Of a stretch of DNA of 54,315 nt, positions 44,310 through 54,315 are shown in pieces. The stretch lies in NCBI RefSeq assembly GCF_000281045.1, contig NW_008246069.1, positions 903,450 through 957,764 on the forward strand, read 5' to 3'. How positions within the stretch are numbered: position 1 is the stretch's first letter; every line of letters begins with the position of its first letter. Origin of the DNA: Saprolegnia diclina VS20 (taxonomy: Eukaryota > Oomycota > Saprolegniomycetes > Saprolegniales > Saprolegniaceae). Under the pieces are notes generated by a model. It had not been told where the DNA came from, did no database searches, and saw only the letters and a list, made by a program, of their open reading frames with translations. A program made the translations under genes and the position numbers.

Positions 44310-45306
44310 CGACGTCGTCCTGTGTGCGAGATCTTGTGTGAAATTGCGACAGCAGCAAACCAAGCTGCGCTGTAACATCCGGATAAATAGCATTCGGCAA
44401 ATGCCGCCAAAAAAGCACAAGGAAGGGGCACGGGTGATATCTCTGCGTGCGTCGCGCCAACGACACGAGCCATCGATAAGGACTTCGCAGCTAGCCCGAG
44501 CTGCTGCTGCTGTGCTTAAGTAGGGCGCCGCGTTGCTCCTTGTCCTTGTCTCTCGAGCTGGCATTTTACGTCAGGACGATACTTGGAGCCGCCGGCCTTT
44601 CCTGTTCCATCTCTGACTCTGACTCAAGGCGGCCCTATCACGTTGAACGACCGAGGCTCTCGTGCGGAAGGAATCGAAGCTGAGACCCTTGCTGCTATCC
44701 GGACTCGCAAAGACAAGCCGCGAAACGAGTTGACTGCTTGGCCTTTCCCCGTAGAAGCGACGCGCGTCCAGAGCATGGGAGCACCATCGTTAGCTGCAAT
44801 CGTTGGGGTTGCGCCGATCATTAGGATCATTCCCACAGTGAAATGTGACTTACACTATCGTACGAAATCAACGAAATTGGGTTTTCGCCGAGGTTGCCCA
44901 CAACGTAGAACGCCGTAGTCGCTCTATTTCAATATAATCTTGACGGAAGACGATGCTAAAGCGATATTAGGACTGCTGAGCTACCGGTAACCGTTTGGCT
45001 TGTGCAAGTGAGCCCACCACGGTCTCTCTCTGTCAGATCTGAGATTCGTTCGTGGCGCCTACAGTACTCGTGTCGCACGGGTACGCACGTCGGATCCACT
45101 GCGACGCGGGCAACGCACGTCCATACGACAGCCTCCATGCGGGCGAGGTGGTGCTGCTGCGTCTGCGCTGTGGCGCTCCTGCTTGACAAGCATCATCCAG
45201 TTGAAGTAAATATTGCGTGCTTTTAGATTGTCGGGACGTATTTGGCTAATTGCACGTAGCTTTCAATGGCTTATTTTCGGCATTGCTCGAAAATTGGCGT
45301 GGGCGA
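44310..45306. other. 1-kb gene-sparse region
   Basis: No gene with recognisable motifs. A plus frame at 44583-44918 without ATG (TLTQGGPITLNDRGSRAEG, KDKPRNELTAWPFPVEATRV) has plausible composition and may be a remnant, but its origin is unclear and no family is proposed. The right end (45190-45300) is AT-rich and presumably the promoter of the SUMO protease gene. Confidence 0.4.
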
Positions 45307-47845
45307 ATGGACTTGGTCGAGGTCGAGTACACGGTCGAGTTCCGCAGCAAGAGCTTTGGGCTGCGGCTCATGGCCGCGACCGAGAACGGGTCTGGCGCCG
45401 TCCTTGTGGGCTTCACGACGGAGCCCCGCCCGAGCATGCGCGACCTCCCGCCGTTCCGCTACCAGTTGCACTCGCTCGGCGCCATTGCGCTCACGGCGAT
45501 GCCCTTCAGGACGATTGTGACCACGCTCGCCAAGCATGACACGTACCCCGTCGTACGCATCGCTGCCACCTCGTTGATGCGGCCGCTCACGTCGCGCTAG
45601 ATGATCCGGTTCATCTCGTGCCCCATGGCGTGCGAGCTCGCGTTCCCGACCAAGCACAAGAAACTCAACCTGATCGTCGAGGAATCGGGTAGGTGCATAT
45701 CCTCTCTCTTCATGAACCGAAAGAGCATGCAGTCATCTAGGTGATCGGCTGCGTATCACCGAGTACTCGAGGCCGTTCCGGACACAGAGCCCGATCCCAA
45801 GCATCGCCCTCGGAAGCCACTACATTGCAGCCATCAATGGCACCGCCGCTTCGACGTCACAGGAGGTACGACCTCTCCAGCATGCTTGCGATGCTGTACA
45901 GAGGATGTACATGCAGGCCACTGCGCTCCTACGCACCAAGACGTCGTTTCCAGCCGTACTACGATGCATGCCATTGCAAATGTCCAAGATGCCATCCTCT
46001 TGCCCATAGATTGTGCACGTGTCGATCGAGCAAGACGAAGAAAGCGCTGCGATCCAAGCCAGGCTCTTGAGCGGCCGCGCCACGCGGCAGTCCTCGAGCA
46101 GCCCGCCACCAGCCAAGCGGTTGCGGCCCTCGGTGGCAGCACCACCGACGCTGCCATCGACGTCGATCGACAACCCAATTGTGCTTTCCGACTCGTCAGA
46201 CGCCGCAGAGGCCACGCCCTCGGCCCCGGTCTCGAGCCTCTTGACGCGCGGCCAGGCCGTGCGCTCGCTCTTTGGCGTCGGGATCATTCACCATGTTGCC
46301 TACAACGCGGCAGCACCGAGCGCGAGCATCGTTACGGTGCACTTGCCCCATGGCGGCCTCGGCTATTTCAACCGGGAAAGCTTGCACTGCGTCGACGAGG
46401 TGCCGTGTGCGACGTACATCAAGCGGCGCGCCAAGGTACGCCGCCCAAACGATGCAAGAGACGAGTCGCTACAACGTAGTGGGTCTAGGGCCAAGTCGTC
46501 TTGACGTACGGCGACGTGGGGCGGCTCGCTGACGGGCGGCTCTTCAACGACTCGATCTTGGACTTTTACCTAAGGTACACACACTCCATGTAAGCACTCG
46601 ATACGACAAATGACTGTAGCTATCTGTACGATGCGCTGCCGCTGACGCACGCCACGTACATCTGCAGCTCGTTCCTCTTTGGCACGTTCCAGCAAGCGCG
46701 CAAGACCGGGCTCGACGCCGCGCACGCGGCCGTGACGCGCTGGACCAAGGCCGTCGACCTCTTCCAGACCAAGTACCTGGTCGTGCCCATCAACGAGACG
46801 TACGTACGTCCATGGCGTAGTACGCCTGATGCGAGTGGGATGTAGCGGTCACTGGAGCGTCGCCATTGTGTGCAATTTGAGCCGGTTTGTCCAAGCTACT
46901 GTGTGCAACTGCAGTCTCTTTCGCCCCGAAGTGGTGTGTTCGCCGACGATCTGCACCATGTGCCACCGTCCGCGCGACATGCAGCAAGAGCGGAACGACA
47001 ATGTGTGCATCGTCATGCTGGACTCGCTCAAGTGCCATCGGACAGCGCGCATCACAAAGTTTCTTCGCGAGTAGGCGTCTCGTACTTACATGTCGCATCG
47101 TATGTATGACGAGTAGGTATCTGCAGCTCGAGTGGGACACGACCCATCGCGATGTGCATGGACCGCTGACCTTCAACCAGAAAGTGCTGCCGGCCGTCGT
47201 TCCGCCCTGGGTATATCCCGTAACTCCAATGGCATGATGTAGAAGAAATGGTAGATTCCGCGCCAGACCAACAACTGCGACTGCGGCGTGTTTGTGCTGC
47301 AGTACGTGGAGCTTTTCTTACGGCGCCCGCCGCGCCTCAATGCCGAGTTTCTTTTGGCCAAGCGCACGAAAGCCGCGGCCGCCAGCCTTTCGCTCGTCAG
47401 CAACGAGACGGTGCTCGACGCCACTTGGTTTGACGACGCCGCGATCCCCGCCAAGCGACGGCAACTCGAACGCCTCGTGCACGATCCACGCGTCGTGCAG
47501 CTGCATGCGACTCCGTTAGTGGTCGACAGGCGCTCGGCGTTTCCTGTGCCACCAACGACATTGGCTCATGACTCGGCCGATGGTGTCGCAACCGCTTCCT
47601 CGATCGTGGAGGAAGAGAAGTCGATGACGCTGCGTGGCGCGTCCTCGAAGGATAACGACGCGATGCTGGACGTACCTGAAACCCACGGGCTCCAGGACGA
47701 CACGCTCCAGGACGTCGTGAACGGCGCGCGTCTTCTCGTTGTCCACGAAAAGCCGGTCGAGATGAGCCTCGAACCCAGTACCGTACCAGCAGCAGCCACC
47801 GCCAATCGAGCAGTATCAAGTGTTGGGGCGCTTGGTGCATCGTAA
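45307..47845 (+). CDS. Ulp1/SENP SUMO protease with PDZ-like N-terminal modules
   Basis: Nine exons (45307..45552, 45601..45688, 45741..45955, 46010..46435, 46489..46574, 46620..46799, 46846..47070, 47117..47210, 47255..47845) with introns of 44-54 nt give 716 aa. The C48 protease core runs from about residue 326: RLFNDSILDFYLSYLYDAL (substrate loop), GHWSVAIV (His about 416), CIVMLDSLKCHRTARITKFL (Asp about 473), KVLPAVVPPW, and QTNNCDCGVFVLQYVELFL (oxyanion Gln about 524, nucleophile Cys about 530). All triad residues are present. Residues about 1-190 contain two stretches with PDZ-like strand order and GLRL and SHYIAAINGTAA motifs. A Ser-rich linker with VLSDSSDAAEA resembles a SUMO-interacting motif. 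Removes or matures SUMO, likely SENP6/7-like. The acidic C-terminal tail is disordered. Confidence 0.85.
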
Positions 47846-47881
47846 GCAAATACAAAGCGTCATGTTGCGTAAGGGATGTAG

Positions 47882-49256
47882 CTACTTGCGGCCCGCGCCA
47901 TGGTCCTTGACGACGTCGAGAAGCGGGCGCAGGCGCTTGCGAATGTCGAGGTCGGTCACCAAGTCGTCGAGCACCTCTTCTACTTCATGCTTAGCGAGAA
48001 GCATCCAAATCGTATGGCAGTAGAGGACCTTGGATGACACGCAGGTCCTGCCGAGCCTCGGCGGTCGCCACATACGCCGTCTACTCGCATACGAGCGTCA
48101 GCCCACGCGACAAGCGACGTCACATAACGTACGGGGTGCGTCTGGAAGTCTTCCGAGTCGCAGATTTGCGCCAGCACCTCGGCCGTCACGAGCACGTCGT
48201 CGGGCTATCGTCATGCGTTCAAGGTTGAGGAGACCACCCAGCTCCAGTACCGAAAACGACGTGTGGTTGTGCTGCAGATGCCAGAGCACGAGCTCAAACA
48301 CTTGGCGTTCTTGGAGCAGTGGCATGATGCTACGTAGCAAATGGAAGGTGACGACGCGCCAAGGCTTTTCGTCGTCGATACCGGGACTCGCCAATGTCAT
48401 CGAGTCGCTTCATGAGGCCATGGAGGTAGTAGAGCACGATGACCTCTTGGCAGTCTTCGAGGTCCTTGGTCTTGAAAAACTAGATGCAGTTAGTTAGTTG
48501 AGCGATACGACCAGCATGAAGCGACCTCGGGCTCTTCGTGGCAAAAGGTAAGGACGGACGCAATGTACTCGACCAGCAGCGGAAGGTCCGTCGTCTACCA
48601 CACATCATGCGCCACAGAGAGGAGGACGATGCTAGTACCTGCAGCGCTTCGACGTGGAGCCATGCGTTCTTGAGCATGACGCCGAGACCGCGCTCAAACT
48701 TGAGGAGGAGGTCCTTTGCTTCGGCCTGTACCATGAGAGGAATGAGGAGAAGAAGGGGTATCTTGAAGGGGCGTGTACGTCAAAGTCGCGGCCGAGCGTG
48801 TTGCGCTCGTACTCCTTGTACTCGACGAGAAGGCGGAGGCAGAGGTTGAGCTTGCCGTCTTCGAGGATGTACCTGCGCTGCATGAGCTTCTCGTCGTCGT
48901 CAAGGCGCTACCGCAATGCGAGCTCTTCGCACTCCCACAAGGTCGCGTTCTCCTGCTTGGGCAGCTGGCGCTCCTGGCATGACGAGGGTGAGGAGGAGGA
49001 GCATGATGCTGCGGGAGGTCGTACCATCTCCGAGATCTCGCCAAAGCGCGTCATGTTGTGGGCCATTTCCTTCCACTCGGTCGAGAGAATGGGGTAATCG
49101 CCCTGGTAGAGAAACCCCGGGTTTAGTTAGTCGAATGGGTAGAGTTAGTCGCACCAGAAACCGAATGTGGTTGCGGAGGTCGGCTGTGAGCTTGGCTGTG
49201 AGCTTCTCGATCGAGTCGGCGTCGCTCGACTTTTCGTACCGGCCCAAGCGCGACAT
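47882..49256 (-). CDS. armadillo-like helical protein, frame broken twice
   Basis: About ten exons with 39-53-nt introns can be chained from the ATG at 49256 (MSRLGRYEKSSDADSIEKL). Early exons are 49155..49256, 49025..49102, 48912..48973, 48779..48872, 48639..48725 and 48526..48594, then an exon from 48479. Content is helical throughout: LALRYILEDGKLNLCLRLLV, LLLKFERGLGVMLKNAWLHVE, EDCQEVIVLYYLHGLMKRLDD, VFELVLWHLQHNHTSFS, VLVTAEVLAQICDSEDFQ, YCHTIWMLLAKHEVEEVLDD. Two places (about 48370-48390 and about 48020) need a one-base frame change that no phase-matched intron provides. They may be assembly errors or true mutations. I do not recognise the family; TRPC4AP- or MO25-like helical scaffolds are possibilities only. 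Confidence 0.55.
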
Positions 49257-49464
49257 GGTGGATTGCACTCTGGCTTTAGTCGAAACCCACGGTCCGTTTC
49301 AGAAACTGGCGGCTTCCAGATTTGGCAACGACACCAGACTCCAGACGACGTGAGCGGGTCCTGCCTCCTGCCTGCTCGTCTCTGCTTGGTCCACTGGGAC
49401 GCCACGTAATGGATCTCTGAGGACAGGAGGAGGATGGCGCGAGGGTCATTGCATATTGGTCTGC

Positions 49465-50417
49465 TTAGCGGTGGCTATAACCGTAGAACGACGTTGGCGG
49501 CGCCTTGGTGCGCTCGTCGTACGTGGCGGCCGAGGGTGGCGGGCGCGTCGCTTGATGCAGAAAGGGTAGGTACTGCTGCGCTGGCGCCGTCTGTGCGTGA
49601 ACGCATTGCATGGCCTCGTCGAGTTGCCGGCGCGTGCTGGTCATGAGCGCCATCTCTTTGGCCTCGAGGTCGCGCTGCTGGAGGAGCGTGACGTGGTCGC
49701 GGTGCGTCGGGTGGTAGTAAATCTCGAACGAAGCCGCGCGACATCGGTGCAAGAGGCTGTCAAAGTAGAGCTGCATACGGGGCATGTGGAAGCTCGACGT
49801 GATCACGCGCACGATACCGACGCGCAAGTGCGTCAAGAGCGGCAAGAGCGTCAGAATGTTCTCGATCGTGTTGGCCTACATCGTGTGTCCCTGCGACTGT
49901 ACACCAAGGCGGGCCGTACCGCGTTGCAGTCCAAGAGCACGTGATGGGGCGACACGCCGCGTTGCACCAAGTGGTTGCGAGCGACTTCGCACTCCAAGGC
50001 GCCTTCTTCGCTGCCGTCGCCGCCGAACGGCACGACGTAGCAGGTTGACCCTTCTTGCTGCACGATCGAGTGGTACAGTGGCAGCGCGGTCTCGATGCGC
50101 TGGCTGAGCCATGGCCCCGGCAGGTTCGCGCGGCCCAACGGCCCGCCGAGCACGACGATCGCTTGCGCCTGCTGCAAATGACTCGGCTCGATGCGCTCGC
50201 CTTCCGGGATCGTGTCCAAGTTGGGCGAAATCGCGGGGTGCCGAGGCTCGACGTGCGAGGCTTTGGTGCCGGCGCCGTCGACGCGCAAGCCGGACCGGAA
50301 GAGGTCGAGGCCCACGGCGGCGAGCAGCTTTGTCTGCTCGCTGCTGCGCTGGTGCGCCCCAGTGACTAGAAGGCGGCCGCTGTCTTGGCGCAGGCCGCTC
50401 ACCTTGCGAGGTCGCAT
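49465..50417 (-). CDS. DUF218/YdcF-SanA-like protein
   Basis: Two exons, 49920..50417 and 49465..49875, with a 44-nt phase-0 intron (gtacggcccg...cgatgtag) give 302 aa. DUF218 signatures are visible: AIVVLGGPLGRANLPGPWLSQ (strand 1 and the R loop), GGDGSEEGALECEVARNHLV (conserved E), GVSPHHVLLDCNAANTIEN across the splice (the family's nTxEN), and GIVRVITSSFHMPRMQLYFD (VTS.fHm.R). Bacterial members (YdcF, SanA) bind SAM or affect envelope permeability; eukaryotic roles are unknown. The C-terminus adds a Gln/Ala-rich tail with a helix. The start Met at 50417 is the only in-frame one near the N-terminus. Confidence 0.8.
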
Positions 50418-50973
50418 CCTGCCACCAGCAACGAAATCTAGAACCTCGGATCCTCCCGTGCCGATTTTAAGCCGTCGAAGAATTTATTCCGATTTCAGCA
50501 TGATTTTCTTCTATCAAGGTGTCAAGTTGCCAAATGCTCTATGTTACTGGCATTGAAATGGGCCAGCTACGTAGGCTCACAAGGACACGACCCGAGATAC
50601 CCATGCTAGCCAGGGTGTCTCGGACGCCCTGCGCGACCTTGCCACGCTGCCGATTCGACTACGTCAGCGCCGCAACTTGCCCGTCATGGTTTGAGCGCCT
50701 CCAGATCCAACAGCCCTCTGCAGTCTGGCCACTACAGCGAGGTTTCGGGGACAACCCGAGGCAGTTGTCGCCGCACGCTGCCCCGTTGCTACCAACCAGG
50801 TAGTTCGAGACGTCCTCTGCATCGAGCCGCTCGTCGCCTCGTAGCCAACGAACGGTCGAGACACTTGACGTGGTGTCCTCGCTACCATGTACTACGGACT
50901 ACTTCTCCTTTTCGAGTTACGAGGAATACGCCACCAACTTGCATCTACCAGTGTAAGGATAGTCTTTTTGGGA
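50418..50973. other. intergenic
   Basis: No supported gene; overlapping frames on both strands are unremarkable. It contains the promoter of the DUF218 gene and the 3' flank of the Bin3-type gene. Confidence 0.5.
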
Positions 50974-52053
50974 TTACAGCGTCGGCAGCGGGACCTTGCT
51001 GTAGAGCATCACGGGGCGGGACCAGTTCGTTTTGCCGAGCGGTGTCTTGTACGGGAAGAGGTCGCTCAGGTGCTTATCAATGACGTCGACGACCGTGTGC
51101 GTGATCTGAATGGCCCTGAAGGACGCGGGGATCGTGTGGTGCAGCCGCTGCAGCCGGCGCGTCGCGGTCTTGTAGCATTTCCACGGCTGCGGTTCTAGAA
51201 TGAGGTGCGTCGTCTTGGCCGAAACGAGGTTGAGAAAGTTGAGCAAGCCCGCGTCGCCATGGTGTAAGTGGATCCACATGGTGATGCTAAAGCACGAGAT
51301 GAGATCAAACGTCTTGCCTTCCGTCTCGGAGAGGAACGCGTCGCAGAGCGCGGCGAGGCGCCCGCCCTCCATGACGTCGGCCACTTGAAACGTCAGCGAC
51401 ATATCGGAGGGGGCGAGCGCGGCCGCCCGACCGATGAGCTCGGCATCGACATCGATCCCGAGCGTGCGCAAGTCGACGTTCGAGCTTGTTGGTTCGGCGG
51501 CCGTCACCGGTGCAACGGTTGTCGGCGCGTCGTCGGATGGCGAGGCGATGGCGGCCAGCCGCGCGAGCGCCTCGGCGGCGGCTTTGGCCTTGGCCACCTT
51601 CTTGGAGACGCCGTCGCCGGCCCCAAAGAAGACGTTGGCGATAAAGACGTGCAACACAAAGTGCTTGCGATGGCCAAACCCGCCGTCTTCGATCGTCACG
51701 TACGTGGGGGCGACATGATGCTTTTGGATCGCTTCGTTGAGCTCGCTAATGCTGTCGACCGAGAACGTCGTCGTCGTCGCGGGTGCAACCGGCAGTGCGC
51801 CGCTCACGAGCGCTCGGTGCACGGCCTGCGTGAGCTTGCCTACAGCGACGCAGGCTAGGTACGGTCCTACAAGAAACACGCTACCTTCGTTGCAGCCAAT
51901 GTCAAGGTAGTAGGCGCGCCGCCCGCTCAAGAGGCTGCAGAGACCGGCGCGAACGCTTGGCGAGAGGAACCGGAGCCGCTCCGACTCGGGGTTGAACTCG
52001 TAGTAGTCATGGAAGTTGCCAAAGACGTGCTCGACGGCGAGGTCCGCGTCCAT
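50974..52053 (-). CDS. Bin3-type RNA 5'-cap methyltransferase with an inserted dsRNA-binding domain
   Basis: Two exons, 51885..52053 and 50974..51839, with a 45-nt phase-1 intron give 344 aa. The intron has no in-frame stop, so naive translation keeps 15 spurious residues inside motif I. After splicing motif I reads LDIGCNEGKLTQAV (about residues 50-63). Later Bin3 signatures are LGIDVDAELIGRA (motif II, about 183), FDLISCFSITMWIHLHHGD, and the diagnostic ILEPQPWKCY. Between motifs I and II lies an extra block (about 86-151): SISELNEAIQKHHVAPTYV, HFVLHVFIANVFFGAG and SKKVAKAKAAAEALARLA, which is a complete double-stranded RNA-binding motif. The family (MePCE, BCDIN3D) methylates RNA 5' phosphates; the dsRBD would help choose a hairpin RNA. 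The start is the ATG at 52053. Confidence 0.85.
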   Translation of the reverse strand: MDADLAVEHVFGNFHDYYEFNPESERLRFLSPSVRAGLCSLLSGRRAYYLDIGCNEGSVFLVGPYLACVAVGKLTQAVHRALVSGALPVAPATTTTFSVDSISELNEAIQKHHVAPTYVTIEDGGFGHRKHFVLHVFIANVFFGAGDGVSKKVAKAKAAAEALARLAAIASPSDDAPTTVAPVTAAEPTSSNVDLRTLGIDVDAELIGRAAALAPSDMSLTFQVADVMEGGRLAALCDAFLSETEGKTFDLISCFSITMWIHLHHGDAGLLNFLNLVSAKTTHLILEPQPWKCYKTATRRLQRLHHTIPASFRAIQITHTVVDVIDKHLSDLFPYKTPLGKTNWSRPVMLYSKVPLPTL

Positions 52054-52259
52054 CGCGGCCACCAAACTGAGCAACGACCGCGTGATTGGGCAAACAACAG
52101 CCAATCAGCGTCGGCCCTGCGAAAGGGCAACTTCAGCTTCAGAATCCTGGACGGGCTCCAACAACACTGGGCTCAGCCGTACTCGACTGTACCACCTCGT
52201 GGCTCATCGACGGCCAGCACTGCAGATGCATACAACCACCGCGTCATTGTTGAATGTAG

Positions 52260-53779
52260 TTATGGGGCGGCGGACGGCTGCTGCGGCGCGCGCTGCGGCA
52301 TGAGCACGCCGTACGCACCGAGCGGACCCATGGCGGAGATGGACACGCCATGGTTGGCTTCGATATCGGCCGTCGCACTGGCAATGCTCACGCCCTTGAA
52401 CGCGTCCGAGCCCGTCTTGGCCGCAATCGCCAGCTCGTCCTTGCCATTGACGCTGCCGCGACAGAGAGGCGACGGCGCACTGCACGTGTTGAAGACAACC
52501 TTGGTGGACGGCAAAGTGCCCGCCCATGGCTTGGCCAGCATCAAGGACGGCAGCGACACCGACTAGCGACTAAGTGATGAGACGTTGTAGTCGAATTTGA
52601 CAAAGACGCACCGAGTGGCGGCCAAAGAGCTGCAGGCTCACGAAGTCGATGCTTCCTGCCATGTCGGGGTTGAAGCAGCGGTACGTACCGGACGCGTCAC
52701 TGGCCGACTTGCAGCCAGTATACGTTTTCTATCCATCGATCGTCCATCTTTTGCTTTCCAGTAACGTGGGGCGTCGTACCGAGGTTGTGTCGAAGGCCGA
52801 CGCCAGCTCTTCCCACGACAGCGTCAAGCGCGGCGCGTCACCGGACGCTGCGTCCAGCGCCTTGCGGAGCGCTGCCATGTACTTGACTGCTGTCGGGCTA
52901 TAGTTGGACTTCCAGTCGCCGTTGTTGCTCTTGTCGTTGCCACCGACGTCGACGATGTGCACACCGTCCATCTTGGACCTGGCAACACATATATGAGGCC
53001 ATGGGACGCCATGTCGGGATCGCAGACTTGGTGACATGGGCGACGACGGAGGCGACAAAGGCATCGATCTTGGCGTCGCTCGTTAGCACTGATGCGAACG
53101 ACGTCGACGGGTCGCCGATGACGGCGATCTGCTTGATGCAACGCGACCGCATCTCCAGCATGCAGCGCGAGATGCGCGTGTTGGCGTCCGGGAGCGTCGG
53201 CTTGACGATGGCGCCTGTCGCCGGATCGAGCGTTGCGGCCGACCACATGATATGTGTGGCGAAGCGCAGATCGGGTTGCAGAAGCAGCTACAAGTACGGT
53301 CGCATGAGCCTTCGAGGCCTATGCTACTAGTACGTACGCTGCGGCACTCTTTCGAGGCGTCCCAGTGCAACGCAAAGATGCGGTCCTCGGCGACGAGCGG
53401 CGAGCACTGGTAGCAGTCGTTGTGCAGCGGGTCAAAGAACTGACCGCGCGGGCACTTGGATGCCTTATTGCGGAGCTCGCGCCACGTCATCTTGTGGTTG
53501 ATGGCCATGCAGCCGCCCTGGAGCACATCGGGGTCGTTGAACTGGATGCGCGTGAGGTTGCCCGTGAACTCGTCGAGCCAGCCCTCTTGGTACGAGAAGG
53601 CGCCCGAGTAGAGGAGTGTGCCAATGGCAAAGACTACAGGAATGGTATCGCATGAGGTTTGGGTCGATGCAGTACGTCGACGTACGCGCTACAGGCAGCG
53701 GCCACCAGTGGAAGCCGGCCGAGTCCTCCGAGATGTACCAGCGCTTGGCCTCGGCCTTGGTCGACGGCAGCTCCTTCAT
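52260..53779 (-). CDS. membrane-anchored GH18-like (chitinase-fold) protein without catalytic motif
   Basis: Six exons (53686..53779, 53338..53633, 53028..53287, 52780..52978, 52612..52728, 52260..52562) with introns of 49-52 nt give 422 aa. Residues about 25-45 (FHWWPLPVALFAIGTLLYSG after splicing) form one membrane helix, suggesting a signal anchor. A Cys-rich stretch follows (KCPRGQFFDPLHNDCYQCSP). The chitinase-like fold is suggested by RIFALHWDASKE, FATHIMWSAATL, KQIAVIGDPSTSFASVL (the SxGG-like strand), SKMDGVHIVDVGGND and AALRKALDAASG. The GH18 catalytic DxxDxDxE reads DGVHIVDVGG, with no Glu acid. The C-terminus has a GVLMPQRAPQQP tail. Likely a non-catalytic cell-surface lectin or relic enzyme. 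Confidence 0.6.
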
Positions 53780-54315
53780 GCTTGGTTGTGGCCAGGTGGC
53801 AGAGCCAGCGAGTTACTGTCATTGCAACCCGGCCCCATGAAATATTTTCCCTGGATACATCCTCCATACAAATGAAAGGATATTAATATTCAAAGGAGAC
53901 TGCTTCGACTGTGTCCGGAGCGACGATATCCGGATTTAGGTACTTTATAAGCGAATTACCACTTGAGTAATATTTCACAGTGGAGCACGCATATATTGAG
54001 AATATTGACAGGAATATTTCGCCACGCTGCGCCGATCGCACATGGTGTCGAGCAGACCCGAAGCCAGGAAAGTGGATATGCCGTAGCTCATGCCGTGCCT
54101 CGCTATGCATCCTATCTATAGCGGGCATCGCGCTGGGCTTGCCTTCACTGCGAGGCGCGAGACCCGCAGATAGGCTGATGAATATTCAATATATTGACGT
54201 CAGAGCGCGCTCAAGGAGACCCTGGAAAGGACGTTTGCGCCTCCTTTCCAACCGACTGAGAGTTGCGAGCACGAGAGTTGCGTGGTCGGTCGTCCGCTGG
54301 TGCGCTGCGTGTTTT
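53780..54315. other. right edge, intergenic
   Basis: No supported gene. It contains the 5' flank of the GH18-like gene. An 81-codon minus frame (53883-54128) has an ATG but no recognisable content. The window ends in GC-rich DNA. Confidence 0.5.

Noticed and set aside
1-54315. retroviral, LTR or Polinton-like remnants
   Set aside because: No reverse transcriptase, integrase, capsid-type or LTR signal was noticed in any frame.

Overview
The window is a gene-dense piece of nuclear DNA from a flagellate eukaryote, most likely an oomycete (water mould, probably the Saprolegniales type). I infer this from the GC-rich coding regions, from about 80 reconstructable introns of only about 40-55 nt with GT(A/G)..TAG ends, from two ciliary genes (BBOF1, RABL2) next to fungus-like and plant-like families, and from small secreted cysteine-rich proteins. 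No species name can be read from the sequence. Exons were joined by hand, requiring GT..AG borders and a matching phase on both sides; in almost every gene the exon lengths sum to a multiple of three.

Layout. 1-3.7 kb: gene-poor left edge with a perfect palindrome (587-633), a decayed 2OG-oxygenase-like pseudogene (minus), a profilin-like gene (plus) and an acidic orphan gene (minus). 3.7-11.2 kb: SRPBCC-like protein (minus), HIT-family hydrolase (plus), BBOF1 (minus), NUP85-like nucleoporin (plus), NT-C2-domain protein (minus), RABL2 GTPase (minus). 11.4-16.8 kb: two SAM-methyltransferase paralogues (plus) flanking a decayed duplication block with a 236-nt N gap and a USP-family deubiquitinase whose catalytic Cys codon reads Tyr. 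17.1-20.3 kb: sideroflexin (minus) and a TOM1/GPR137-like seven-helix protein (plus). 20.7-24.8 kb: two tandem MATE exporters. 25.0-27.1 kb: two nearly identical copies of a 59-residue secreted Cys-rich protein, inverted around a YkgJ-type CxxCxxCC protein. 27.9-40.2 kb: one giant HECT ubiquitin ligase (about 4017 aa). 40.2-44.3 kb: a TADA1/Hfi1-like SAGA subunit (minus), a mitochondrial helical-repeat (PPR-like) protein (plus) and a small orphan (minus). 45.3-47.8 kb: a Ulp1/SENP SUMO protease with PDZ-like N-terminal modules (plus). 47.9-53.8 kb: four minus-strand genes: an armadillo-like helical protein with two frame breaks, a DUF218/YdcF-like protein, a Bin3-type RNA cap methyltransferase with a dsRNA-binding domain inside its Rossmann fold, and a membrane-anchored GH18-like protein lacking the catalytic motif.

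Functional threads are loose, as expected for a eukaryotic chromosome: ubiquitin/SUMO handling (HECT, USP remnant, Ulp1), flagellar assembly (BBOF1, RABL2), export (MATE pair), and secreted or surface proteins (Cys-rich pair, GH18-like). Many neighbours are divergent pairs with 100-300 bp between start codons. I saw no tRNA, rRNA, CRISPR array, retroviral or Polinton-like remnant. The most unusual signals are the dsRBD-in-methyltransferase fold, the Cys-to-Tyr USP, the PDZ-like/SUMO-protease fusion, the inverted secreted-protein duplication with its older decayed copy, and the 47-bp palindrome.
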